Source of the DNA: Aliidiomarina halalkaliphila
GTDB taxonomy: Bacteria; Pseudomonadota; Gammaproteobacteria; Enterobacterales; Alteromonadaceae
NCBI RefSeq assembly: GCF_007096385.1
Contig: NZ_VJWL01000001.1
Span: 1,147,388-1,211,387, forward strand
Direction: 5' to 3'
Length of the DNA: 64,000 bases
In this document: positions 38,654 to 49,000 of the stretch, piece by piece
How the letters are laid out: every line of letters starts with the position of its first letter
Position numbering within the stretch: the first letter of the stretch is position 1
Made by a program: the position numbers and the translations under genes
Notes under the pieces: generated by a model
Databases searched by the model: none
The model's input: only the letters and a program-made list of their open reading frames with translations
What the model was told of the DNA's origin: nothing

Positions 38654-40264
38654 CTATTGCGCCCGCAATTCTCGTGGTCGACCACCCACTAAGAACCACA
38701 CCACTAAAAACACGCTTCCGCCGACACCAATTAAGCCTGACAACCAGAGAACTCGGGTTGAAAATGCAGCCTCTAGCCATTCCCCACGCTCAGGTAAGAG
38801 CCATAACAATGCGGCGACCATAAGTAGAGTTGCCACCAACACCTTCAGCAAAAAGCGACGGGTAGGCGGTGCCAGCATGAGTACCTTCTCGCGATACAGA
38901 ACGGTGCCCAGAAGTAATGCATTGATGGTACCCGACAGTGCCGTTGCTAAAGCCAAGCCAACATAGCCAAAGGGAATAGCCAAAATAATATTCAGCACCA
39001 TATTCGACGCCATGGCGATAATCCCGTATTTTACCGGTCGCTTGGTATCTTGACGCGAAAAGAATCCGGTCGCCAATACCTTCACCAACATAAAACTCAG
39101 TAATCCCGTGGCGTACGCCATTAAGGCAAACGAGGATAAATGGGCGTCTTCAGGGCTGAACACACCGCGCTCAAATAGAACCAACAACATGGGTTCGGCC
39201 AAAATAAACAACCCCGCCATTGCTGGCAAGCCAAGCATCACCACCATGCGCACGCCCCAATCTAGGGTATGGCGAAATGCATCGAGGGACTTGTCGACAT
39301 GGCGTGCCGACAGCGCTGGCAACACGACGGTGGCAATGGCTATCCCGAATAATCCCAGTGGGAACTCAAGTAAACGGTCGGCGTAATACAACCAACTAAT
39401 GGAACCGGTCACCAAGAAGCTAGCAATTACCGTATCGAGCAACAGGTTAATTTGGCTCACCGACACCCCGAATAGCGCGGGGATCATTAAGGTGCGGATT
39501 TTCACAACACCTGGATCATGCCAACCCCATTTGGGTTTCACTAATAAGCCCGCTTGCTTTAAAAATGGGAGCTGAAACAGAAACTGGACTAAGCCACCGA
39601 CAAAGACACCAAAGGCCAAGCCGATTTCAGGACGCTCCATCATCGGGGCAATCCAAAGCGCCGCCACAATGACAGAGACGTTCAACAGCACCGGCGTGAA
39701 TGCAGCCACGCCAAAGCGGCCCATCACATTTAAAGCAGCGCCAGAAAGCGCGGTAAGGGTAATAAAGAAGAGATACGGGAAGGTGATCTTAAGCAGCAAG
39801 CTCGCCATTTCGAATTTATGCGCTTGCTCGCCCCCTTGCAGCCAATCCACAAACCAGCCCATACCGAACAGTGCGGCAACCACCGGCGACAAGATCATGG
39901 CTAACAGGGTAATCACGCCCACGAGGGTGCCTAGCGTGCCACTGACACGAGCCATTAATAAACGAGTTTCGTCGAGATTCTTACCACGATGATATTCTGT
40001 AAGGACCGGCACAAATGCTTGCGCAAAGGCGCCTTCGGCAAAAAGGCGACGCAAGAAGTTGGGGATTTTATTGGCGAACAAGAAAACGTCGGCTGCGGCA
40101 CCTGCGCCCATAAGCGCCGCAATAGCCACGTCGCGCACTAATCCAAGAATGCGTGATAAAAACGTCATAATACTGACGATCAGGCCCGACCGAAGTAGGC
40201 GTGGCGCGGGCTTCTCAGCAGGTACAGTCGATTCCGGGTTAGGTTCGGGGCTTGAGACAGTCAC
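38654..40264 (-). CDS. murJ: Lipid II flippase MurJ
   Basis: 536-residue MOP-family transporter with about 14 helices. Conserved segments are SRILGLVRDVAIAALMGAG, FANKIPNFLRRLFAEGAFAQAFVPVLTEY (with the Arg residues of the central cavity), and YYADRLLEFPLGLFGIAIATVVLP. It turns lipid II across the inner membrane. It is divergent from rpsT, the classic arrangement, and precedes ribF by 51 bases. The N-terminal 22 residues are a Pro/Glu-rich extension. Confidence 0.96.
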   Translation of the reverse strand: MTVSSPEPNPESTVPAEKPAPRLLRSGLIVSIMTFLSRILGLVRDVAIAALMGAGAAADVFLFANKIPNFLRRLFAEGAFAQAFVPVLTEYHRGKNLDETRLLMARVSGTLGTLVGVITLLAMILSPVVAALFGMGWFVDWLQGGEQAHKFEMASLLLKITFPYLFFITLTALSGAALNVMGRFGVAAFTPVLLNVSVIVAALWIAPMMERPEIGLAFGVFVGGLVQFLFQLPFLKQAGLLVKPKWGWHDPGVVKIRTLMIPALFGVSVSQINLLLDTVIASFLVTGSISWLYYADRLLEFPLGLFGIAIATVVLPALSARHVDKSLDAFRHTLDWGVRMVVMLGLPAMAGLFILAEPMLLVLFERGVFSPEDAHLSSFALMAYATGLLSFMLVKVLATGFFSRQDTKRPVKYGIIAMASNMVLNIILAIPFGYVGLALATALSGTINALLLGTVLYREKVLMLAPPTRRFLLKVLVATLLMVAALLWLLPERGEWLEAAFSTRVLWLSGLIGVGGSVFLVVWFLVGGRPRELRAQ

Positions 40265-40423
40265 AGCGTCGTTGAATTCCTGTTGATGGATGCCCGAAGA
40301 TTAGCACGATGCCTAATGCGTAGCCAATGCCGTACGACCAAGGCGATAAAATATTCACCGTAAAGGCTTGCTTTTCAGGTCAGTGATCCGTAATATCCGC
40401 GCGCATTCTTTCATCGAATCCGT

Positions 40424-40452
40424 TTGACTTTTCGGCGCGAAAGAGGCATGAT
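40424..40452 (+). promoter_or_regulatory. Promoter of rpsT
   Basis: TTGACT (40424-40429), 17-base spacer, CATGAT (40447-40452), about 50 bases before the rpsT start. The -35 box is close to consensus; the -10 box is weaker. Confidence 0.65.
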
Positions 40453-40504
40453 CCTCGGCCTTAAAAAGTCCGGTACAAGTTTACGAATTATCAGGAGTTT
40501 CACC

Positions 40505-40771
40505 TTGGCTAACATCAAGTCTGCGAAAAAGCGCGCGGTAACGGCGGAAAAGAACCGTCGCCACAATGCCAGCCGTCGCTCAATGATGCGCACTTATCTT
40601 AAGAAAGTACAAGCAGCTATCGCTGCCGGTGACCAGGCTCAGGCGCAGCAGGCATTTGCTGTTCTGACTCCAGTTATCGATCGCTATGCGACTAAAGGTC
40701 TGATCCACAAAAACAAAGCTGCTCGTCATAAGAGCCGTTTGTCTGCTCAGATCAAAGCATTGTCTGCGTAA
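40505..40771 (+). CDS. rpsT: 30S ribosomal protein S20
   Basis: 88-residue S20 starting [20 protein letters not shown], basic and helical, binding 16S rRNA near the 5' domain. The start codon is TTG at 40505 with AGGAG seven bases upstream. A non-ATG start is also used by E. coli rpsT, where it is tied to autoregulation of S20 translation, so the same control is likely. Monocistronic, between its own promoter and terminator. Confidence 0.97.
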   Translation: MANIKSAKKRAVTAEKNRRHNASRRSMMRTYLKKVQAAIAAGDQAQAQQAFAVLTPVIDRYATKGLIHKNKAARHKSRLSAQIKALSA

Positions 40772-40785
40772 GCAGTTACAATTGC

Positions 40786-40814
40786 TAAAAAAACCGCCTT
40801 TTGGCGGTTTTTTT
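40786..40814 (+). terminator. Terminator of rpsT
   Basis: AAAAAAACCGCC-TTTT-GGCGGTTTTTTT, a perfect GC stem with T-tract 15 bases behind the rpsT stop. Symmetric A/T tracts let it also work for the convergent acyl carrier protein gene. Confidence 0.95.
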
Positions 40815-40847
40815 GTGTCTGATATTTAGTGCAGATGCACACATGGC

Positions 40848-41108
40848 TTACATCTGGCGACGGTAAACGGCGACCAGTTCAGAGAAAGTATGAGGAAATT
40901 GATCGTCGGACATCCGCGAGAATGGATCATAGCCAAGGCGCTCTTCAAGGCGCGCCATCACAATAGCGAGACCTAAAGAATCGAGGCCACTCTCTACAAG
41001 TAGCGTTTGACTATCCATTTGGTTCAGGATTTCGCGGCCTGTTTCAGCAGCGACTTCATCCATTACATCCCGAATGACTTGTTCTAATTGGTGTTCGCGA
41101 ATGGTCAA
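40848..41108 (-). CDS. Orphan acyl carrier protein
   Basis: 86-residue acyl carrier protein. S44 in ESGLDSLGLAIV is the serine that takes 4'-phosphopantetheine (DSL motif). Four-helix ACP pattern with acidic helix 2 and 3. It is not next to fatty acid or polyketide genes: its neighbours are rpsT and, 147 bases upstream on the same strand, a DnaQ-like exonuclease. The sequence (RLEERLGYDPFSRMSDDQFPHTFSELV) differs from the housekeeping AcpP. Its partner enzymes are unknown. Confidence 0.85.
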   Translation of the reverse strand: MTIREHQLEQVIRDVMDEVAAETGREILNQMDSQTLLVESGLDSLGLAIVMARLEERLGYDPFSRMSDDQFPHTFSELVAVYRRQM

Positions 41109-41255
41109 AGCATCCTCACAACGACTACATGCTGCTCAAACAAAGATTGCCATCTTTGCTCAATAGAGCGCGCAAATGTTAACAGGCTGTTGCGAAGTAT
41201 ACTGAAATTTGCACAAATAAAAAGCAACTTTCTAAACAACAGGCATACTTTGCTG

Positions 41256-41873
41256 CTAGCGTCCGGCCTTCAACACACTGCGAGTCGATGAATAGTGCCG
41301 GCCGTTACTCAGATAGGTCTGTGCCAAGAAAAGTTCAGCGCAAGCGATGGCATCATGCAAGGCATGGTGCCCGGTAAAGGTCTCAAGACCATAGCGGGAA
41401 CGGCTTTGCGCCAAGGTTAATTCGCCCTGCGCAATTGCTTGTTGCCGCCGTTGCAACCGCTTTTTCTCTGCTTGCAAGGTACAGTAGAGCCCACAGGGGC
41501 GCCATGTTTCGCCTACACTTCGAAGCGACTTCTGTAAAACCGTCCAATCAAAGGCAACGTGATGAGCCACTAAACAGTGCCCTTCAGCCGCGGTCATAAA
41601 AGCGTTAAGTACGTCCCGAAGTGGTTGCCCATCGGCGATGTCCTGTTGCGACAAGCGATGCACCACGGCACTTTGGTTTAACCCCGTATCGCTGTTCACC
41701 ACATAATAGGCCGATTGATCGAGCGCAATTTGCGGCGGATAAATAGGCACCCAAGCTATCGATAACATTGCATCCTGCTCTGGGTTTAAGCCATTGGTTT
41801 CAATGTCCAAGGCCATCCACTTACTTTGCTGCCACGGCTGTCGACGCTGTCGCCAACGCTGTAACCAAGCCAT
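41256..41873 (-). CDS. DnaQ-like 3'-5' exonuclease
   Basis: 205-residue DEDDh exonuclease. ALDIETNGL (Exo I), VAHHVAFDW (Exo II) and GHHALHDAIACAE (Exo III, with the His) hold the metal ligands. It is not the polymerase III epsilon subunit; it belongs to the type found beside DUF294 nucleotidyltransferases in acetate clusters of Vibrio and Pseudomonas. The start shares one base with the DUF294 stop. Substrate unknown. Confidence 0.88.
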   Translation of the reverse strand: MAWLQRWRQRRQPWQQSKWMALDIETNGLNPEQDAMLSIAWVPIYPPQIALDQSAYYVVNSDTGLNQSAVVHRLSQQDIADGQPLRDVLNAFMTAAEGHCLVAHHVAFDWTVLQKSLRSVGETWRPCGLYCTLQAEKKRLQRRQQAIAQGELTLAQSRSRYGLETFTGHHALHDAIACAELFLAQTYLSNGRHYSSTRSVLKAGR

Positions 41874-43714
41874 TACATGTTCCTACCAAACTTAAATGCA
41901 ACCCCATGTTGCGCATCTTTGATAACGCGAAATGCCGCTTTTAATTGACGACGCTGCAACATACTCAGGGTTTCAGGATCAATAGCATTGGCTGGAATCG
42001 CTTCATGCTGACGGTACATTTGGATGTTCAAGCGCAGCTGCGTCAAGAACTGCCAAGCTTCGAGCAAATTCGTATTGTCTTTGTCGCTTAAGGAACTGTG
42101 TCCGCGTAGTTGGGCGAGACGCTCTGGTGTTGAGGGCACTGTGAGCCCTTTTGCTAAGGCATACAAACGTACAATATCGTTGAGGATCGCAATCGCCTGT
42201 TTCTTAATATCAATGTACTCGAATTCCCCTTCAGATTTTGTGCGGAACCGATTGAACAGCCCGAGGGGCACGCTAAGTTCACCAATATGACGAGCAATGT
42301 TGCCTAAGAACATGTCCCGCTGTGCCAGCTTCGCGACACGCTCCCGATGACTCCGATACAAGCTGGTATTTCCCGCCACCGCGCGACTATCAAAGAAAAT
42401 CATACTATGCATAATCGCCTTGGGCGTGGGTGAACGAATCCACTTCTGAAACTGATCATCCCACTCCAGCGCGGTTTTTTGCCAGGTCGGATTCATCGCC
42501 ATAATATCCCCGGGGCACAACCGAATACCGCAGTCTGCCAGCCCTTCACAGACAAAGGTCGCCATACCGGCAAACCACTGGCGCTGACCGTCGGTGATTG
42601 AATCCGCCAACAACAAACCATTATCCTGATCTGAGCCTAAGGTTTGATCTCCTCGTGCCTGCGACCCAAACGCCAACCATACATACGCACAAGGCGCTGA
42701 ACCATGTTCCTGTTCGTACAAGCGAATCAGCTTTTTGGTCATGCCATCGGTAAGAGACGTGAGCAAACGGCCAATGGTGCCAATGTCTTTCACCCGACTT
42801 GCAAAACTGCGTAAATAATCTGGGATTTTCTTTGCTTCTTGCACCAAGGATTCTCGATCTGGTGCCTTAAACAAGGCATTGATCAGCAATACCGGTTCGC
42901 TGCGCTGTTGCTGCATCAAATCGGTGGCGGTAATCACACCCGCCGGCCGATCATGCTCATCGAGCACCGGCAAATGGTGAATATTGGTTTGGCTCATCGC
43001 CGTCAGGGCATCAAATAAACTTTCTCGTGCATGCACCACCGCCGGCATCGGTGTCATTACGGCAGCTACCGCCACTTCGGTGCTTAAACCTGCCGCCACC
43101 ACGCGATTACGTAAATCGCGGTCGGTAAGAATTCCGCGCAACTGATCGTCATCGACCACTAACAAACACGACACGCGCTCTTGGGACATTGTAATCGCCG
43201 CCTCGCGAATACTGGCATCGCTGCCAATCGCCACCGGCGCACGATTGATAATCGATGCTAGGCTCTTTTCCGTCCAATCCAAACCCGTGGCTCGCCCACT
43301 CCGCTCTGCCAACAAACGCTGACCATGAGCGGTCATAAAATAGCGTTCAAAACTTTGCGAGCGCCGACGCAGCTCATCGAATACGTCCGCCGACCAGGTC
43401 CACACAATGCCGTCGGCAATGACCTGCAATTTATTGGTAATCGGTCGTCCGGTAAGCAACGACGGATAACCAAACAAATCGCCAGGCTCGAGCCGCTCAA
43501 TATGCTGACCATCCTTGTCAATCAAATCCGAGGCACCCGAACGCACCAAGTACAGCATCGGCCGATCCGCCCGTATAATCTCGTCGCGATTCGCCTGACA
43601 CACATACATGGCCTGCATCTTATCGGTCGCTAGCTTGAGCACGTCCGGCTCCAACCCATCAAAGGGCGGCGTCTGCTGCAAAAAGCTCCGAATATCCTGA
43701 CTATCACTGGTCAT
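41873..43714 (-). CDS. DUF294 nucleotidyltransferase with cNMP and CBS domains
   Basis: 613 residues: cyclic-nucleotide-binding-like domain (about 15-125), two CBS domains (about 160-275; PVAIGSDASIREAAITMSQ and VHARESLFDALTAMSQ), a GlnD/GlnE-like nucleotidyltransferase (about 295-440) with FGSQARGDQTLGSDQDNGLL, and a helical DUF294 C-domain. The nucleotidyltransferase Gly-Ser and Asp-Gln-Asp residues are intact. It probably modifies a protein in response to adenine nucleotide state. In other acetate clusters it lies near actP and crbS, as here. The target is not known. Confidence 0.88.
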   Translation of the reverse strand: MTSDSQDIRSFLQQTPPFDGLEPDVLKLATDKMQAMYVCQANRDEIIRADRPMLYLVRSGASDLIDKDGQHIERLEPGDLFGYPSLLTGRPITNKLQVIADGIVWTWSADVFDELRRRSQSFERYFMTAHGQRLLAERSGRATGLDWTEKSLASIINRAPVAIGSDASIREAAITMSQERVSCLLVVDDDQLRGILTDRDLRNRVVAAGLSTEVAVAAVMTPMPAVVHARESLFDALTAMSQTNIHHLPVLDEHDRPAGVITATDLMQQQRSEPVLLINALFKAPDRESLVQEAKKIPDYLRSFASRVKDIGTIGRLLTSLTDGMTKKLIRLYEQEHGSAPCAYVWLAFGSQARGDQTLGSDQDNGLLLADSITDGQRQWFAGMATFVCEGLADCGIRLCPGDIMAMNPTWQKTALEWDDQFQKWIRSPTPKAIMHSMIFFDSRAVAGNTSLYRSHRERVAKLAQRDMFLGNIARHIGELSVPLGLFNRFRTKSEGEFEYIDIKKQAIAILNDIVRLYALAKGLTVPSTPERLAQLRGHSSLSDKDNTNLLEAWQFLTQLRLNIQMYRQHEAIPANAIDPETLSMLQRRQLKAAFRVIKDAQHGVAFKFGRNM

Positions 43715-43769
43715 TGCTTACTCCAATACCGTAATCTCGAGCCGATATAGCCCCCGAGTTATGTAAACC

Positions 43770-43845
43770 TCGCGGGGGACGGCACAGGGATGCGGCAGCC
43801 AAGCCCCTATGGACGGGTTTACGGCGTCCCCGACGGTGCATAATT
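43770..43845. repeat. Interspersed hairpin repeat, copy at 43.8 kb
   Basis: GGGGGACGGCACAGGGATGC, then GGCAGCCAAGCCCCTATGG and ACGGGTTTACGGCGTCCCC: outer arms GGGGACG/CGTCCCC match. Same family as the stretch near 49.7 kb. It lies behind actP (minus strand), before the DUF294 gene. Confidence 0.75.
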
Positions 43846-43869
43846 ACAGCTCGGTCCTTCCTCTTTTTT

Positions 43870-43896
43870 GAATTTCACCCCTGGGGCGAAATTGTT
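43870..43896. repeat. Single palindromic unit of the 10.5-11.4 kb family
   Basis: GAATTTCACCCCTGGGGCG followed by AAATTGTT: same palindrome and same TTGTT flank as the arrays around the small RNA, 32 kb away. It lies directly before the actP terminator, so the element is dispersed and not only tandem. Confidence 0.85.
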
Positions 43897-43923
43897 AAAA
43901 AGCCCCGCAATAGCGGGGCTTTC
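43897..43923 (-). terminator. Terminator behind the ActP-like gene
   Basis: AAAAAGCCCCGC-AATA-GCGGGGCTTT: 8-9 bp GC stem with an A-run on the plus strand, which gives a T-run on the minus strand, right after the symporter stop codon at 43928. Confidence 0.9.
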
Positions 43924-43927
43924 TTCG

Positions 43928-45634
43928 TTAGTGGCCGGTAGCCGCACCCGAACCTTTCGGATAACGGATCGATTCCACCAGCTCTTGGATTTCCTTCGGT
44001 GCATCTTTGGTAAACTTCAGTACCGTGATAGCTACGATGAAGTTTAAGAGCATGCCGACGGTTCCAATTCCTTCTGGAGAAATTCCGAACCACCAATGTT
44101 CCGCATTATCTGCCGCCGGATTTATAAAGCGGAAGTAGATAATATAGGACAATGTGAAGACAACACCTACAATCATCCCGGCAATGGCTCCGGAGCTGTT
44201 CATCCGCTTATGGAATATCCCGAGGATAATCGCTGGGAAGAACGAGGCCGCAGCCAGACCGAACGCGAAGGCGACCACCTGTGCCACAAAGCCCGGTGGA
44301 TTGATTCCGAAGTAGGCACCGATGAGCACCGCCACACCCGCTGCAATACGTGCGTAAAGCAGTTCTTGTCGATCGGATATATCCGGCATCAAGGTTCGTT
44401 TCAACAAATCATGGGATACGGAACTTGATATCACCAAGAGCAAACCTGCCGAAGTTGAGAGAGCCGCTGCCACACCACCTGCTGCAATCAACGCCACCAC
44501 CCAGTTAGGTAGATTCGCGATCTCAGGGCTCGCCAGAACAATGATATCTGCATCCACATGCATTTCATTACGTTCATCGTTAGAGAAGAACATGCGCCCA
44601 TCGTCGTTCTTATCGTCCCAACGAATTAAGCCGGTGCGCTCCCAGTTGGTTATCCAGCTAGGGGCATCTTCGTAAAGCACACCCTGTTGTTCAGGGCCGT
44701 TGATAGTGTTGAGAATATTTACCTTTGTAATCGACGCAATCGCCGGCGCTGTGGTGTAGACCACGGCGATAAATACCAGTGCCCAACCACCTGAACGACG
44801 GGCATCACTGACTTTTGGTACGGTGAAGAAGCGGATAATCACGTGCGGTAAACCGGCAGTACCCACCATTAAGGCCATGGTAATTGCAAATACATCGAGG
44901 CCGGATTTGGTGCCCTCGGTATAGGCGGCAAAGCCTAACTCCGTCGACAGCCCATCAAGCCGCTCTAACAAGTACTGACCAGAACCATCCGCGAGGGTGG
45001 CACCAAACCCGGTTTGCGGCAAAATGTGCCCGGTCATCTGCATGGTGATAAACACCGCAGGCACGGTGTATGCGAAGGCTAGTACACAGTACTGCGCAAC
45101 CTGGGTATAGGTAATCCCTTTCATGCCGCCGAGCAGCGTGTAGAAATACACCATGGCCATTCCAATCAACACACCTGCGGTGATGTCGACTTCAAGGAAG
45201 CGACTAAAGACCACGCCAACACCGCGCATTTGTCCGGCGATATAGGTAAACGACACTAAGATCGCACAGATCACCGCAACGGTGCGGGCGGTTTGTGAGT
45301 AGTAGCGATCGCCGATAAAGTCAGGCACCGTGAACTTGCCGAATTTACGCAAGTACGGCGCTAAACAGAGCGCCAAGAGGACATAACCACCGGTCCATCC
45401 CATCAGATAGACGCTGCCATCATAACCGAGAATCGAAATCAGACCTGCCATGGAAATAAAGGAAGCGGCTGACATCCAGTCTGCTGCTGTAGCCATGCCG
45501 TTTGCCACTGGAGGCACACCGCCACCGGCTACATAGAAGTCGTTGGTAGAACCCGCACGCGCCCAAATCGCAATACCGATATATAGAGCGAAGGTAAGAC
45601 CGACGACGATAAACGTGAGTGTTTTGATATCCAT
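43928..45634 (-). CDS. actP: Sodium:solute symporter, ActP-like
   Basis: 568-residue SLC5/SSS carrier with about 13 helices. The N-terminal FYVAGGGVPPVANGMATAADWMSAASFISMAG and GWTGGYVLLALCLAPYLRKFGKFTVPDF segments and the Na+-site helix 8-9 regions are typical of the acetate permease group paired with a DUF4212 subunit. A soluble insert (about 305-350, DDKNDDGRMFFSNDERNE) is unlike E. coli ActP. Acetate or another short carboxylate is the probable substrate, inferred from acs/crbSR nearby. It is three bases after its partner gene. Confidence 0.88.
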   Translation of the reverse strand: MDIKTLTFIVVGLTFALYIGIAIWARAGSTNDFYVAGGGVPPVANGMATAADWMSAASFISMAGLISILGYDGSVYLMGWTGGYVLLALCLAPYLRKFGKFTVPDFIGDRYYSQTARTVAVICAILVSFTYIAGQMRGVGVVFSRFLEVDITAGVLIGMAMVYFYTLLGGMKGITYTQVAQYCVLAFAYTVPAVFITMQMTGHILPQTGFGATLADGSGQYLLERLDGLSTELGFAAYTEGTKSGLDVFAITMALMVGTAGLPHVIIRFFTVPKVSDARRSGGWALVFIAVVYTTAPAIASITKVNILNTINGPEQQGVLYEDAPSWITNWERTGLIRWDDKNDDGRMFFSNDERNEMHVDADIIVLASPEIANLPNWVVALIAAGGVAAALSTSAGLLLVISSSVSHDLLKRTLMPDISDRQELLYARIAAGVAVLIGAYFGINPPGFVAQVVAFAFGLAAASFFPAIILGIFHKRMNSSGAIAGMIVGVVFTLSYIIYFRFINPAADNAEHWWFGISPEGIGTVGMLLNFIVAITVLKFTKDAPKEIQELVESIRYPKGSGAATGH

Positions 45635-45637
45635 GAT

Positions 45638-45904
45638 TTACTCCTCGTCGACCTTGTATTTTTTATCGAGCTTATTCATCTGACGGATATAGATAAAAAT
45701 GAGCACGATAAAGGTGTAGATAGCGCCTTGCTGGGCGAACCAAAAGCCAAGCTTGAAGCCGAAGAAGGTGATCTGATTGAGCAGATCCACCAAGATAATG
45801 CCGAAGCCAAAGGAGACCGTGAACCAAACAATCAATAACTTGATCATCAAGGAGAGGTTCTCTTTCCAATAGGCTTTGGCATGATCTTCCGATTCAAATG
45901 CCAT
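45638..45904 (-). CDS. DUF4212 symporter small subunit
   Basis: 88 residues with two helices (about 19-39 and 50-72) and charged ends; AYWKENLSLM near the N-terminus and GFWFAQQGAIYTFIVLIF in helix 2 are the DUF4212 hallmarks. This family is nearly always encoded directly before an ActP-like symporter, and the three-base gap here fits a two-subunit carrier. The upstream gap of 186 bases is shared with the divergent crbS. Confidence 0.92.
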   Translation of the reverse strand: MAFESEDHAKAYWKENLSLMIKLLIVWFTVSFGFGIILVDLLNQITFFGFKLGFWFAQQGAIYTFIVLIFIYIRQMNKLDKKYKVDEE

Positions 45905-46000
45905 GTGCGTTTCCTCCAGTTGTTATTGTTTACCTCAAGCAATCTAGGGTTTTTGCCAGAGTACGAAGCAAGCATGGTGGAAGCAGGTGAGTTCGGGAAT

Positions 46001-46014
46001 TGGACCTTAGTCGA
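46001..46014. promoter_or_regulatory. Candidate CrbR site in DUF4212/crbS gap
   Basis: TGGACCTTAGTCGA; with one more base each side TTGGAC-CTTA-GTCGAA is a 5-of-6 inverted repeat. It shares GACCWTAGTC with the site at 52471-52484 in the acs/porin gap. A weaker inverted copy (reverse strand AACACTTTAGTCGG) lies at 46040-46053. The regulator is inferred from the cluster, not shown. Confidence 0.5.
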
Positions 46015-46090
46015 ATAGCGGGTATTTCACTGGAGGTTTCCGACTAAAGTGTTAGATTAAGTGCACTGTTTCTATTGATTACCCTTTGCT

Positions 46091-49000
46091 ATGACATTGA
46101 TTCTGATTGGATCGGCCCTAGGCTACATTGGTTTGCTGTTTGCCATCGCGCTCTGGGGGGAAAAGAAGTCCACGTTTGGCTATCGCTTGAGTTTGCACCC
46201 TTGGGTGTATGGATTATCGCTCGCGATTTATTGCACTACCTGGACCTATTACGGTGCCGTAGGCAATGCGGTGGAAGGTGGTTGGAGCTTTTTACCTATT
46301 TTGCTCGGCCCCATTTTTCTCTATCTGTTTGCGTTACCTCTGATCCGCAAATTGGTGTTAGTCAGTAAGCAACAAAACTCTACATCGATCGCCGACTTTA
46401 TCGCTTCCCGTTACGGCAAAAGCCACCGTATGGCATTGGTGGTGACCCTCTTCGCCGCCGCAGCCATCATTCCCTATATTGCCTTGCAACTAAAAGCCGT
46501 GGGGATCAGTTTTAATGTGCTTAGCGAGCTTCCCCCTGCTACCACGGGGGGCTCTCTCAAAGAGCTGGCTGTGGCTATTTTAATGGCACTGTTTGCCATT
46601 GTGTTTGGAACCCGTCGTTTGGAAGTTACCGAGTACCGCTCGGGTATGATGCTCGCCATCGCCTTCGAATCAGTGGTGAAGCTAGTCGCCCTCTGCGCTG
46701 CTGCCATTTTTGGTTGGATCTTATTTCGTGGCGGCAGCGATCTCGCCTTAGGTGCCCAACTCGATGCCATGGCCTTAAGTTCAGGTTGGAGCTTACGCGG
46801 TGCCCTCACCCCAGAGTTTTTTATTCAACTGGCTATGGCCGCAGGCGCCATTCTCTGCTTGCCACGGCAGTTCCATGTCACTGTGGTCGATAACTTACGT
46901 TTAAGCCATCTCAGTACCGCACGGTGGCTCTTCCCACTGTATTTAGCGCTGACCTCTCTAGCCATTGCCGCATTAGCCATTAGCGGGCAAAGTCTGCTCA
47001 GTGGGCAAAGTGACGGTTCCACCTTTCCGCTGCTGATCCCCATGGAGCATGGCCAGACGTGGCTGGCTATTTTGGTGTATATCGGCGGTATTTCCGCGGC
47101 CACGGCGATGGTCATTATTGCCACCCTCACCTTGAGCACCATGATTAGCAACGATGTGATTATGCCCATTTGGCTCACTCGAGAAGGCCGCAAGATTCCG
47201 CAACCCCATCGCTTTTCTCGGCGACTAATTCGGGTACGCCGCTACGCCATTGTGGCCGTTTTGCTTTTAGGATGGGCCTGTTACCACCTATGGATGGCGC
47301 GCCTCAATCTCGTCAGTATTGGCTTGCTTGCGTTCTCCGTTGTGTTGCAGTTACTCCCAGCGATTCTTGGTGGGCTTTACTGGCGCCGCGGTCATGCCCA
47401 AGGAGTGTATATGGGTCTGATCGCGGGTATGCTCGGTTGGTTATTCGCCATTTTACTGCCCTTAACTCAGTCGCCTATTGAACTTGCCGAACGCATTATT
47501 ACTCATGGTACCGTGATTAGCTTGGGTCTGAATGCTCTCGCCTATTGTCTGTTTAGCTATCTGTCGGTTCCTGCTCTGGTGGATAAAATTCAAGCAACCG
47601 CCTTTGTGCAACCACGAGCGGCACAACAACATCCTGTAACTACCAAAACGTCTGAAACCGACGCCACCCGAGTCGCCGATTTGGTGCTTTTGATGGAAAC
47701 CTTTCTCGGTGCAGAGCGTTCCAACGAGTTAGTGCGTGCTTACGAACATCATACAGTATTGCATCGGGAAGGCGTCGCCGATGCCCAGTTTATCGATTAT
47801 GCCGAACGCTCTATCAGTGGCGTGTTAGGGGCGGCAACCGCGCGTTCACTCGTGACCGCCGCACTTGATAATCGCCAGTTGAAACTCGAAGAGGTGGTGC
47901 ACTTTTTTGATGACACCACCCAAGCGCTGCAAACCCAGCAATCCATTATGTATTCATCTCTGGAAAACCTCGCCCAAGGTATCTCAGTGGTGAACAAAGA
48001 TTTGCGCTTGGTGGTGTGGAACCGACGCTATCTTGAGTTATTTGAATACCCCGATGGCATGGTGCAACCGGGACGCCCTATCGCCGATTTAATTCGCTAC
48101 AACGCCGAACGCGGTGAGTGCGGAGTCGGCGACATCGACGAATTGGTGGAGAAACGCTTACGCTATATGCAACAAGGGTCTGCCCACCGCTTTATCCGCC
48201 GCCGCTCTGACGGTCGTGTGATTGAAATGATTGGCAATCCGCTACCCAACGGGGGCTTCGTAACCAGCTTTACCGATGTCACTGAACACATCGAAACCCA
48301 ACAGGCCCTCGAAGACGCCAATATAGATTTGGAAGCCCGCATTCGTAGCCGTACCGATGAAGTCAAAGAGATTAATCGGGAACTGACCGAGGAGATCGAG
48401 CGCCGCCGAGAAATTGAAAAAGCACTGCAAGCCGCCAAAGCGGAAGCCGAAGCCGCCAATGCCAGCAAAACCCGATTTCTTGCCTTGGCCAGTCACGATA
48501 TTTTGCAGCCGCTAAACGCCGCGCGATTATATTTATCGGCGGTAAACGCAGACGATATGGATGAGCGCAACAGCAGTTTGGTGCACAAAGTAGATACCGC
48601 ATTAGACTCCACAGAACATTTACTTTCCGCGTTGCTCTCAATAGCGAAGATGGATCAAGGGGCGATGCAACCGCAATTGCGCCATATCGATCTGGATACC
48701 ATTTTAGGCCCCCTGGTGCCGGAATACGCGGTATTGGCCGAGCAACGGGAGCTACACTTCAAAGCGCGTTTGCGTAATCTAACCGTGTACACGGACCCCA
48801 CATATTTGCGTCGCATTATTCAGAATTTCCTCTCCAATGCCATTAAATACACCGAGGCAGGCAAGGTGCTGCTCACCGTGCGACAACGGGCAGGCTTTGC
48901 GGAGTTAAGTGTTTGGGATACCGGCCCAGGCATTCCATCACAGAAATACGACGAAGTATTTGAAGCCTTTATTCGCTTGCATAAAGGCAGTACCAGCGGT

